Assembly: GCA_944380285.1 (NCBI GenBank) | Contig: CALWGZ010000006.1 | Location: 1 to 64,000, forward strand | DNA from: an uncultured Christensenellaceae bacterium | GTDB taxonomy: Bacteria; Bacillota; Clostridia; Christensenellales; UBA3700 | DNA length: 64,000 nt | Direction of reading: 5' to 3' | The notes under the pieces: generated by a model | What the model was told of the DNA's origin: nothing | Database searches by the model: none | What the model saw: only the letters and a program-made list of their open reading frames with translations | Part shown: positions 33,969 to 42,300 of the stretch, piece by piece | Layout of the letters: each line of letters opens with the position of its first letter | How positions within the stretch are numbered: position 1 is the first letter of the stretch | Program-made: the position numbers and the translations under genes

Positions 33969-34066
33969 TTTCTAACTTTAATCATGCGGTTTTGCCGTCG
34001 TTGTTTGTCGGTGCTCGCAGTTGCAATGCTCCTTTCCTGCCTGTCATAGAACCAAGCCCAAAAATA

Positions 34067-34286
34067 GACCGCGCAACGGGCAGGTGAGCAAGCCGACAAA
34101 AAACGACAGCAGGTTTTTGCTGTCGTTTATTTGTCGGTGCGTAGCAGTTTTGAGCGAGGAATTTTGCGCGCAGACGAGTCGCGTCCCCGAAGCTCAATAC
34201 CCTCTGCGGTCTTAGCGAGGGGCAAGACGACGTATGCGCGCAAAAGGTCCGCTCAAAACCTTGCTCACCTGCCCGCTTGCGCGGTC
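34067..34286. repeat. structured repeat family 4, copy A (220 nt, multibranched)
   Basis: Outer arms GACCGCGC + GGGCAGGTGAGCAAG (34067-34092) pair perfectly with the reverse arms at 34260-34286 (8 + 15 bp around a small internal loop). Inside are branch 1, CCGACAAA/TTTGTCGG capped by a separate stem, and branch 2, TTTTGAGCG/CGCTCAAAA plus TTTTGCGCGC/GCGCGCAAAA. Branch 2 encloses a conserved CAATACCC...GGTCTTAGCGAG core. The second copy is at 52607-52823. The right end coincides with the stop codon of the lipoprotein gene. The stretch 33969-34066 holds a fragment of the same repeat and nothing else recognised. Confidence 0.85.
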
Positions 34287-34722
34287 AATAAAACAATTCC
34301 GTTATCATTGCTGTCAGTTTGGTCATTTGCTCGTCCGAGAGGTAGCAATACGCGTGTTTTATGCCTGTGAAGCCGTCACCCGCGATGACCTGTGCGCCTA
34401 TGCGGTATTCGCAATAGCCTTCCTTGCCGTCGACGGTGACGCGGATCGCATATTCAAAGTCGTTGTCGGGGAAGCCCTCGTCGGAGACGTCGACCTCGAT
34501 CGCGTCGAACGCGGCGATGAAGTCGGTCATTTCCTGCCCTTCGATGGGTTTGAGCACGCTTGCGACGCCGCTCGAGCGGACGAGGGTGACGGACGTGATC
34601 TTGTCGGCGTTGATGCCGATCTGCGCCCACGCGCCCTGCATGGACGCGCAGCCGGTGAGGGCGATCGCCGTCGCGACGACGAGGACGGCGATGATTGCGA
34701 CGATATATTTTTTTGTTTTCAT
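34285..34722 (-). CDS. small lipoprotein of unknown function
   Basis: 145 residues. The signal peptide ends at lipobox LTGC (Cys25), so surface anchoring is predicted. The mature part is a compact alpha/beta domain ('ITSVTLVRSSGVASVLKPIEG...', 'YAIRVTVDGKEGYCEYRIG') like small secreted DUF families in Clostridia; I cannot name one. AAAGGTGA precedes the ATG. The TGA stop overlaps the edge of structured repeat 4A. It is divergent from the helicase-loader operon. The role is unknown. Confidence 0.78.
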   Translation of the reverse strand: MKTKKYIVAIIAVLVVATAIALTGCASMQGAWAQIGINADKITSVTLVRSSGVASVLKPIEGQEMTDFIAAFDAIEVDVSDEGFPDNDFEYAIRVTVDGKEGYCEYRIGAQVIAGDGFTGIKHAYCYLSDEQMTKLTAMITELFY

Positions 34723-34749
34723 AATTCACCTTTGATTTTCGCCGCGCGG

Positions 34750-34778
34750 TTGCAAAGCGGCGGCGATTGTGCTATTAT
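34750..34778 (+). promoter_or_regulatory. promoter for the helicase-loader operon
   Basis: TTGCAA (34750-34755), 17-bp spacer, TATTAT (34773-34778), with a roughly 57-nt leader to the ATG at 34842. Confidence 0.65.
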
Positions 34779-34841
34779 TATTCTACCGCATTTCCATTAT
34801 AAGGCAAACGGCGGCAATTTTCAACTCTGCGGAGCGAAAAT

Positions 34842-36287
34842 ATGGCATTATGCAAATTGACGCGTGACGCGGCGGACGACGGGTGCACTCTCGTCGACAA
34901 CCGTTTTATTCGCGAACATCTACCCGACGCCGACGGCGACGCCCTCAAGGTATATTTGTATGGGCTGTGGCTTTGCCGCGCCGGCGCGCCGCTTTGCGAC
35001 AACACGTTGGAGCGGATGAGCGACGCGCTGGGTTTGACGGCGGCGCAGGTGACTGCGGCGTTCGAATATTGGCGCGATCAGGGGTTGGTGACGATCGTCA
35101 ACACGACGCCGCTCGAGGTCGCATACGTTCGTCCCGGGCAGAGCGTGAAGATGTACAAGCCGGCGAAGTTTGCCGATTTCAACGCGCAATTGCAGCGCAT
35201 TTTCGACGGCCGCATGCTTTTGGAGAGCGAGTTCCTCAAATATTACGAATTTTTGGACGACACGCGACTGCCGCAAGAGGTGCTGCTTTTGATCGCCGCC
35301 TATTGCGTGCGTCTCAAGGGCGACGGCATCCGCACCAACTATGTCTTGGCGGTCGCGCGGGCGTGGTATGCGCTTGGGATCAGGACGGTCGAGGACGCCG
35401 AGAGGCACATCGATCTCGAGGACGCGTCGACGGAGAGTTTGCGCAAGGTCGCGAAGGAGCTTGGCAAGAAGTCGGCGATAGACCTCGACGACAAGCAGCT
35501 TTACGTCAAGTGGACGTCGAGCTGGGGGTTTTCGGACGAAGCGATCCTCGCGGCGGCGAAGCTGTGCAAAAAGCGCGGCGGCATGGAGCGGCTCGACGCC
35601 CTTCTCGACGAGCTTTTCACCTCCAACCGTCTCGACGCAGAGAGCATACGCGACTACGGCGCGCGCAAGCAGGAGCTGTACGAACTCGCGAAGGACGTGA
35701 CGCGGATCATCGGCGTCAGGTACGAGAACTTGGACACGGTGATCTCGCACTACATCGGGACTTGGCAGGCGCAGGGCTTTGACGGCGACGCGCTCAAATT
35801 GATCGCCGAATATTGTTTTTCCAACGGCATCCGCACGTTGAGCGGCATGAACGCGGCGGTCGCGCGCTTCTACAAGCACGGCTGTCTGAGCGTGGCGGCG
35901 ATCGACGAATATCTGACCGCGCTCGTCGAGAGGGACAAGGCGGTCAAGGCGGTCATCGAGGCGACGGGCAGTTCGCGCGCCGTGACCGCGTCCGACCGCG
36001 ACGCCTACGAACTTTGGCTGGGTTGGGGGTTCGGCAACGATGCGATCCTTGCGGCGGCGCGTGCCGTCGCCGGCAGACCGATGGCGTTCGGCGCGATCTC
36101 CAAAATTTTGACCGATTGCCGCGACGCGAAGGTCTTTGACGCGGCAGAAGTTGCAAAGCGCGTCTCCTCCGCGCCCACCTCAAATCGCCCCAAGCGCGAA
36201 TGCGGCGATCTGGAACGCAAATACACCAAAGAAGAATTGTCGTCTTTCTTCGGCGATCTGCACGACTTTGACAACATAGAGGTTTGA
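34842..36287 (+). CDS. DnaB/DnaD-type replication initiation protein
   Basis: 481 residues. The N-terminal winged helix (about 15-95, 'LERMSDALGLTAAQVTAAFEYWRDQGLV') is followed by several DnaD-like helical units. The units include 'YYEFLDDTRLPQEVLLLIAAYC' (about 125), 'YVKWTSSWGFSDEAILAAAKLC' (about 222), 'VISHYIGTWQAQGFDGDALKLIAEYC' (about 302) and 'YELWLGWGFGNDAILAAARAV' (about 390). This is the DnaB/DnaD primosome class that helps load the replicative helicase. The next gene, 1 bp away, is a DnaI/DnaC-like ATPase, the normal partner. The number of DnaD-like units is higher than usual. Confidence 0.85.
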   Translation: MALCKLTRDAADDGCTLVDNRFIREHLPDADGDALKVYLYGLWLCRAGAPLCDNTLERMSDALGLTAAQVTAAFEYWRDQGLVTIVNTTPLEVAYVRPGQSVKMYKPAKFADFNAQLQRIFDGRMLLESEFLKYYEFLDDTRLPQEVLLLIAAYCVRLKGDGIRTNYVLAVARAWYALGIRTVEDAERHIDLEDASTESLRKVAKELGKKSAIDLDDKQLYVKWTSSWGFSDEAILAAAKLCKKRGGMERLDALLDELFTSNRLDAESIRDYGARKQELYELAKDVTRIIGVRYENLDTVISHYIGTWQAQGFDGDALKLIAEYCFSNGIRTLSGMNAAVARFYKHGCLSVAAIDEYLTALVERDKAVKAVIEATGSSRAVTASDRDAYELWLGWGFGNDAILAAARAVAGRPMAFGAISKILTDCRDAKVFDAAEVAKRVSSAPTSNRPKRECGDLERKYTKEELSSFFGDLHDFDNIEV

Positions 36288-36288
36288 G

Positions 36289-37248
36289 ATGAACGCACGC
36301 GACAGGGTCAAGGCACAATTGAGGGCAAGTCAAACCGAACTTCGCCGTTTGGAGCAGGCGGACGCTGCGCGTCGTCTTGCAAAGGCGCGCGAGGACAAGG
36401 GATTTGCCGAGGCGGAGCGCGCGCTCGCAAAGGCGAACATCGCCCTCGCCTCCGCTCGCGCTCGCGGCGAAGACGCGTCAAAACTCGAAACAGGTCTCAA
36501 AAAAGCGCAAACCGCCTACGATTCCGCGCTCAAACGGCTCGGCGCCGACGTGTCCGTTCACTATCGCTGCGACAAGTGCCGCGACATCGGCTTTGACAAG
36601 GACGGCGAGCCTTGCGACTGCGTCAAGGCGCAATTCATCGACATGCTCAAAGCCGAGTGCGGCGCCCGCAACATCCCCGCTTTCACCTTTGCGGACGACC
36701 GCTCTTTGCAAATGGACTGCTCTCAATCGGACACTCTCGTCAAGCTGTACGACGTGATGAAAAGGTTTTGCGACAAGTTCGACGACAGCCGTATCAAATT
36801 CATCTTGCTTTGCGGTCAAGCCGGCACCGGCAAGTCGTCGCTCGCCTATGCGACCGCGAACGAACTGATCTCGCGCGGGCATTCGGTGTGCTGCATGTCG
36901 GCGTTCGACTTCAACAACGCATTGCTCAAATACCACACTTCCCGCCTTGTCGACCGCGCCTCGGTGATGGAGCCTTTGACGGACAGCGACTTCCTTGTGA
37001 TCGACGATCTCGGCTCGGAGACGGTGCTGCGCAACGTCACGCTCGAATATCTCTACAACATCGTCGAATCTCGCGTCAATCACGGCAAGCGCACGATGAT
37101 CACGACCAATCTTTCGCTCGAAGAATTGATGGCGCGCTACGGCGAACGCACCGTGTCGCGCATGACCAACAAGTCCTATTCGTTGACGCGAGAGCTTTCG
37201 GGGGAGGATTTGAGGTTGCTTCGCTTTGAGGGGGCACCAAAGTGCTAA
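36289..37248 (+). CDS. DnaI/DnaC-like helicase loader ATPase
   Basis: 319 residues. An N-terminal coiled coil (about 1-85) is followed by a Cys-rich zinc-finger-like segment ('CDKCRDIGFDKDGEPCDC', about 93-110) and an AAA+ domain. Walker A is 'GQAGTGKSS' (about 175-183), Walker B 'FLVIDDLGSE' and sensor 1 'MITTNLS'. It loads the hexameric helicase on DNA during initiation or restart. It starts 1 bp after the DnaB-like gene. The last codons (FEGAPKC plus stop) lie inside structured repeat 1B, so the repeat supplies the C-terminus. Confidence 0.93.
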   Translation: MNARDRVKAQLRASQTELRRLEQADAARRLAKAREDKGFAEAERALAKANIALASARARGEDASKLETGLKKAQTAYDSALKRLGADVSVHYRCDKCRDIGFDKDGEPCDCVKAQFIDMLKAECGARNIPAFTFADDRSLQMDCSQSDTLVKLYDVMKRFCDKFDDSRIKFILLCGQAGTGKSSLAYATANELISRGHSVCCMSAFDFNNALLKYHTSRLVDRASVMEPLTDSDFLVIDDLGSETVLRNVTLEYLYNIVESRVNHGKRTMITTNLSLEELMARYGERTVSRMTNKSYSLTRELSGEDLRLLRFEGAPKC

Positions 37249-37327
37249 TCGCTTGAATCAAAACGCGCGCGTTTGCATTGCAAACTGTGCGCGTTTTTTC
37301 ATACAAGCAGCACTTGGGTTCCCCCTC
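37228..37327 (+). repeat. structured repeat family 1, copy B
   Basis: Arms GAGGGGGCACC-AAAGTGC and GCACTTG-GGTTCCCCCTC, middle GCTTGAATCAAA / TTTTCATACAAGC, and an inner stem ACGCGC..GTTTGC / GCAAAC..GCGCGT. Its first 21 bp encode the tail and stop codon of the helicase loader gene. Confidence 0.88.
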
Positions 37328-37489
37328 AATACTCCCCCTCCACGGGACGAGCGCTCGCTCACCGCTCGCGGTCCCGCAAGGTGAAGTCCCCGAAGAGCGC
37401 GGTCATTCGGGGACTTCTCTATCAAGTCGCGCGAGAAGCGCGGTTTCGCGCGCCCAATACTCCGTGGTTCTGTTTATCCAATCGGTTCT
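37328..37489 (+). repeat. composite repeat modules, copy B (hairpins 2 and 2', X-block end)
   Basis: CTCGCTCACCGCTCGCGG block, then hairpin 2 with stem AAGTCCCCGAA/TTCGGGGACTT and conserved loop GAGCGCGGTCA (37384-37416). Hairpin 2' follows (about 37424-37452, loop AAGCGCGGTT), and then the last 38 bp of the X block (37452-37489). Apart from this the 37249-37583 gap shows no gene. Confidence 0.85.
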
Positions 37490-37583
37490 TTGCCGACTTT
37501 AATCAAGCTATCGATTTCAAATCAATTTATGTGGATTCTTGGAGCCAAAAAAATAACGCAAAGGCAGTGCAAAACTGAACGGA

Positions 37584-37646
37584 ATCTTTACTTTTTCTCT
37601 TTTTATCTTTACTTTTTGCTTGCAATGTGGTATAATAAGTAAAGAT
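37584..37646 (+). promoter_or_regulatory. promoter and ATCTTTACT operator repeats of the HTH-Fic gene
   Basis: Promoter TTTACT (37608-37613), 17-bp spacer, TATAAT (37631-37636). ATCTTTACT occurs at 37584-37592 and 37605-37613, and its inverse AGTAAAGAT at 37638-37646. Three copies therefore surround the core promoter, the last two as an inverted pair across the -10. This is a likely operator for the protein's own HTH. Confidence 0.65.
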
Positions 37647-37660
37647 ATTGCGAGGTGAAT

Positions 37661-38572
37661 ATGTATTCTTACAAACCATTGGAGCGCAAGCTTAAAGAAG
37701 TCGGGCTGACCAAGTCCGCCTTGGCTGCCAAGCTCGGCATATCCTCCAGGACCATTGCCAAGATTTCGAAAGGCGAGAAAATTGCGAACAACGTTCTTGT
37801 TCGGATCGCAGATTTTTTGCGTTGCCGCCCGAGCGATTTGGTCAAAGAGGTTTGCGACAATCACATCTTGCAAATTTTGCGCGAGGAAAAGGAAGCGAAG
37901 ATCTCCGGCGGACTCTATCATGAATTGCAGGTCAGAATGACTTATAACTCCAATCACATTGAAGGGTCACGGCTCACGGAAGATCAAACAAGGCTGATTT
38001 TTGAAACGAGAACGATAGACGTCGGCGACGGGATTCCTGTCGACGACATAATCGGAACGAGCAATCACTTCCGGGCGATCGATTATGTGATCGACAAAGC
38101 GTTGGAGCCTTTGAGCGAAGACATCATCAAGCGTCTTCATCTATTACTGAAACAAGGGACCAAAGATTCCTCTCTTGAGTGGTTTGCCGTCGGCGATTAC
38201 AAAAAGCGCGCAAACACCGTCGGCGGAAGAGAAACTTGCAAGCCGAGCGAAGTTCCCGAGGCAATGGCAAAACTCGTTGCGGGGTACAATTCCAAAAGCG
38301 ACATCACCATCGATGACATCATCGAATTTCACGCCGACTTTGAACATATCCACCCCTTCCAAGACGGAAACGGCAGAGTCGGCAGACTGATCGCCTTGAA
38401 AGAATGCCTTAGGTTTAATGTGGTTCCCTTTATAATCGAGGATTCCAAAAAGGCTTTCTACTATCGCGGACTTGCGAATTGGGATCGGGAAACGGGTTGG
38501 CTCAAAGACACTTGCCTTGACGGGCAAGACACCTTCAAACGGCTTTTGCATATTCTCGGCATTCCCGAATAG
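37661..38572 (+). CDS. XRE-HTH/Fic domain AMP-transferase
   Basis: 303 residues. An XRE helix-turn-helix (about 5-62, 'LAAKLGISSRTIAKISKG') is fused to a Fic domain. The Fic active loop 'HPFQDGNGRVGR' (231-242) is intact, with catalytic His231. An N-terminal inhibitory helix motif S-x3-E-G ('SNHIEG', 97-102) is present, as in class II autoinhibited Fic proteins. It probably transfers AMP to a protein target and regulates its own gene. The ATG at 37661 has GAGGTG; a GTG 6 bp upstream is in frame. Lower GC than its neighbours suggests transfer. It lies between repeat blocks. Confidence 0.93.
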   Translation: MYSYKPLERKLKEVGLTKSALAAKLGISSRTIAKISKGEKIANNVLVRIADFLRCRPSDLVKEVCDNHILQILREEKEAKISGGLYHELQVRMTYNSNHIEGSRLTEDQTRLIFETRTIDVGDGIPVDDIIGTSNHFRAIDYVIDKALEPLSEDIIKRLHLLLKQGTKDSSLEWFAVGDYKKRANTVGGRETCKPSEVPEAMAKLVAGYNSKSDITIDDIIEFHADFEHIHPFQDGNGRVGRLIALKECLRFNVVPFIIEDSKKAFYYRGLANWDRETGWLKDTCLDGQDTFKRLLHILGIPE

Positions 38573-38700
38573 AGACGCGCTCCATGATCACACCTTGCTC
38601 CTCCGCCCGACAAAACGACCTGCAAGCAACAATAGTTGAACATCATATCGTTATCCGCTTGCCAAAAGTCAAAACAAAAAGTTGCTTTCTGTGCATAATG

Positions 38701-38831
38701 TTACGATTAGATCTCGCCCAACCGCGCTTGGGCGAGATACGATAACGCGGCTGTCAAATGACCGCGCTCTTTGACAGCCGCCCCTTGCGCGGTCACGAGC
38801 GGTGAGCGAGCGTGCCGCGTGGGAAGGGGTA
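38701..38831 (-). repeat. composite repeat modules, copy D (hairpins 2 and 2')
   Basis: Read on the minus strand after repeat 1D: the CTCGCTCACCGCTCG block, then hairpin 2 with stem GCGGCTGTCAAA/TTTGACAGCCGC around loop GAGCGCGGTCA (38747-38781). Hairpin 2' follows with stem ATCTCGCCCAA/TTGGGCGAGAT and loop GCGCGG (38711-38738). The stems differ completely from copies B and C, while the loops are the same. Confidence 0.85.
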
Positions 38832-38934
38832 TTTTAGGGGAAAACCGAAAATAGCGAGTATGAAAAGCGCGCGCTGTTTGCAAGCAAACGCGCGCGCTTT
38901 GATTCGAAGCGTCATTTTCGGGTGTCCCCTAAAA
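38832..38934 (-). repeat. structured repeat family 1, copy D
   Basis: Minus strand: arms TTTTAGGGG / CCCCTAAAA, then CCGAAAAT/ATTTTCGG, the conserved GAATCAAA / TTTTCATA internal loop, and an inner stem GCGCGCGC..GTTTGC / GCAAAC..GCGCGCGC. Outer arm sequence differs from copies A-C but stays complementary. Confidence 0.85.
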
Positions 38935-39362
38935 GAATCATACGACACAAGGGGCAGATCTTTCGATCCGCCCCTTGTGTCGTATGATAAGGTATGGTTA
39001 GGGAAGTCGCTTTGCAGCGACGGAACAGTCTGTGTTGGCCGTCTTTCGACGGGGGTCGGCAGAGGTGTTTCCTCTGTCCTCTCCGAAACTTGGGGGGAGG
39101 GGCGCGCAGTAGGTGCAAAGGTGTATACGCGATGCTCCCCTCTCCCGCGGGTATGACCGCGTCCTTTCCGTGAAGTAGAAAGCAGTGTCGTCACGGACGC
39201 GGTCTGCGCGCTTCCCTAAGGCCATAGGAAGAAGAAACGTTGAAGTAAGGAAGCGCGTCTTTGACGTTTTGATGTCCCCGTCCTTCACTCCCCGCGCGCA
39301 ATGCGCGGGGGCGGAGGAGGTGGAAAGATATACCTTTTCGGGTATAAAGTTGTGTTGATTCG
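38935..39362. repeat. palindrome-rich non-coding stretch
   Basis: An 18-bp perfect inverted repeat (38938-38955 / 38970-38987, TCATACGACACAAGGGGC) adjoins repeat 1D. Further right are a GACCGCGTCC/GGACGCGGTC arm pair (around 39149-39206) and a CCCCGCGC/GCGCGGGG hairpin near 39289-39312. Several short frames cross this region but none looks like a gene. It ends at the stop of the 1334-residue protein gene. Confidence 0.65.
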
Positions 39363-42300
39363 TTATGCCTCGGGCTCAACGACGACGACCTCGAACAGCA
39401 GTTTGCCTTTGTAGCCGTTGAACTCGTAGGTGCCCGTCACGTTGTACTCGCCGACTGCGGGGAACTTGCCGTTGGTCAACGTCACAGGCTCGTCATTGGC
39501 GCCGGTAACGGTGAAGTCGATATAGCTGACCAGCGCGCCGGTTTCGGTCACGACGAACGCGTACTTGTCTTCGTCCGCGAGATACTTGATGTTGACGCTC
39601 ACATTTTCGCCGTCAACTTCATACCAAAGGTACGTCATTGTCGCCATTCCGTCGAGCAGGCTGTCGACCGTAAAGTCCTTGTACTTGGTAATATTGCTGA
39701 CATACGGCGCATATTGAGTGAACGATGTGCTATAGCTGAGTCCGTCCGCAACGATATCGAGCGCAATCTTCACACCGACACTGCCGGCTTTTGTGTTGAC
39801 CGGGAAGTTGGAGATGATGCCGTCATCGTTGAGTGTTGCGGCTACGTCTCCGACCTTGACCGAGATGCTGTACTCTTTGTCGTATTCGGTGCCGTCCTCA
39901 TTGACCGCCACGAGCTTCTTGCTTGCGCTGTCATACTCGATCGTATATACGGTGCCGTCAACGTCGGTGATTGCCCAGAATCCGTTGATCGTCTGGTTAA
40001 ACTTGGGCGTTGCCGAGCCGGTCTTGTCGATCGTCGGTTTGTCTGCAGGGATATTCACTTCGAATTCTTGTCCGAAGAAGGACTTGCTCGAAGAGCTGTC
40101 GCCGACTTTGACGCTCACCTTGGCTCCAAGCTTGTAGGTGCCGACAACGCTCGTCTTCATATTGAAGGTGTAGAAGCCTTCCTTGCTTTCGACAGGCGTC
40201 GCTATGTTTGCGATCGTCTGCTTACTGCTGCCCTTGTACAGATCGACGGAGATGTCCTGCACCTCGGTCTCGCTGCCGTCCGCAGCGATCTTGAACAGCT
40301 TGCCGGTCAAGTCAACCTCTTCGCCGAGGGCGACCTTTTCGATCGGAGTGTTCATTCTCACTTCGTACTTGATGACGGAGATTTGAGTGTCGACATGATA
40401 CAAGCCGAAGTAGTGGCGCACGGTGTAGTTGCCGACCTTGGTCATCTTGCCGCCCGATACGACTTTATCGGTGACGACATTGCCGTCCTCGTCAAGGATG
40501 TCATAATTCCACTCGCCGGACTTGAACGCCTGCTTGCTTTCGGTACCGTCGCTCTTCTTTACGGTCACATTGATGACTTTGGTATAGCCTTCTTTTGCCG
40601 TAGTCAGATAGTCGAAGATGGAGCTGTCGGAGCTGGAGCCGATCACGATTTCCGCAGTCGCTCTTGCGTCGGTGGTGACCTCTGCCTCTTCGTCAAACGG
40701 GATGATCGTCAACATATATTCGACCTTCTGCACGCCGAACAGCGGGATCCTGCCGTCAACGTCTCCGATGAATCCGGAGACGGTGCCCCAGCCGCTCATG
40801 AAGTCGTTGTCGACCGACACATACAGTGTGATCGTCTGCGGCACGCCGACCAATTCGGGGTCGATCTTGCCGATCGCCGTCAAGATTTGAGCGGTTATAC
40901 CGGTCTTGGTGTTTCCGGCATAGTCCTTGCCGCTGATCGTGATTTCGGTGCCTGCGCTCAATTCGGGGAGCGCCGCGCCCTCTTCTACACTCTCTTCAAT
41001 GGCGTCGATGGATTGCAGCAACGCCGCGGTGGAGCTGGGCTCGATGTCCTTATACTCTCTGGTCTCGCATGCTCCGTATTCGGGCGTCTCGACCTTGAAG
41101 TTCATATTGGTCGCGTTGTAGAACGCACCGCCGAGCATACCGATGAATCCGGACAGATCGACGCCGAGCGCGCCGGTGACGACCGGGAGCGCGTCCATGA
41201 TCTCAACGGTCACACCGTTGGTCTCGATGTCTTCGTAGTGGACGAACGGCATAATGCCCTTGATCAGCTTGACGATGTCAATGCCGCCGCTCATCAAATA
41301 GTCGCACTTGTCGCATCTGCCGCTGCCGTCGGCGTCGATGTGAGCCGCACCGCCGCATACGTCGCAAACGCAGTCTCCGTCGGCGTCGACGTGCTCGACG
41401 CACGCGTCGCAGACGTCGCACTTGCCGTCTTCATTCGCGTCGACGTGACCCATGCACGCTTCGCAATTGTCGCACTTGCCGTCATCGTTCTTGTCGACGT
41501 GCTCGACGCATGCTTCGCAATTGTCGCACTTGCCGTCGTCATTCGCGTCCTTGTGCTCGATGCAGGTGCCGCAGACGTCGCACTTGCCGTCGTCATTCGT
41601 GTCGGCGACATGGCATGTTTGAAAGCAAATGTCGCAAATGTCGTCCGCGTCCGCGTCCTTATGGCTGCAATTCATAAAGTTGTGGATGTCGACCAAAGCG
41701 TCCAGATCATATACGCCGCCAAGCCCGACGGTATATATAAGAACTTTGCCGCCCGAAAGCTGCGCGATGACCTCGCCTGTCGCAAAGTCGGCGTGGATGT
41801 CGATGGTGTCGACTTCCGTGGTCGTAAAGGTGGAATCGGTCTTGTCGATGTTGATGTCGAGATAGCCGAGCCCCTTGATCGCGTCCATAATGTTCTCTTG
41901 CGAGGTGCCGCCGAGCAGCTTGAGGAATGCGAACGGGTCGAGATCCATATTGATCGCGATGTCGAAATACGCCTTTTCCGCGCCGGTATCATCGGTGAAT
42001 ACGGACGTACCGTTGATTTGGAAGTTAAGCAAATTGATCGCTTCCGCCGCGATCCTCTCCGCTTCGCTCATCGGGAAGTTGTCCATCACGGCAACTTCGC
42101 TGACGCCGATCTCGAGCGTGCCGAGGTCGAGCGCGATGCTGTCGTTTGCGCCGTCGTTGAAGCTTGCGGTGACGTCGACCAGCTTGTTGTCCTTGTCAAA
42201 GGTGACAAGCGCCGAGCCGCCGTAGTTGCCGTACTTGGAGTTGACCCACTTGAGCAAGTCGGACAGATCTTCGACGTTGACCGTCGTCTCGCCTTCGGTG

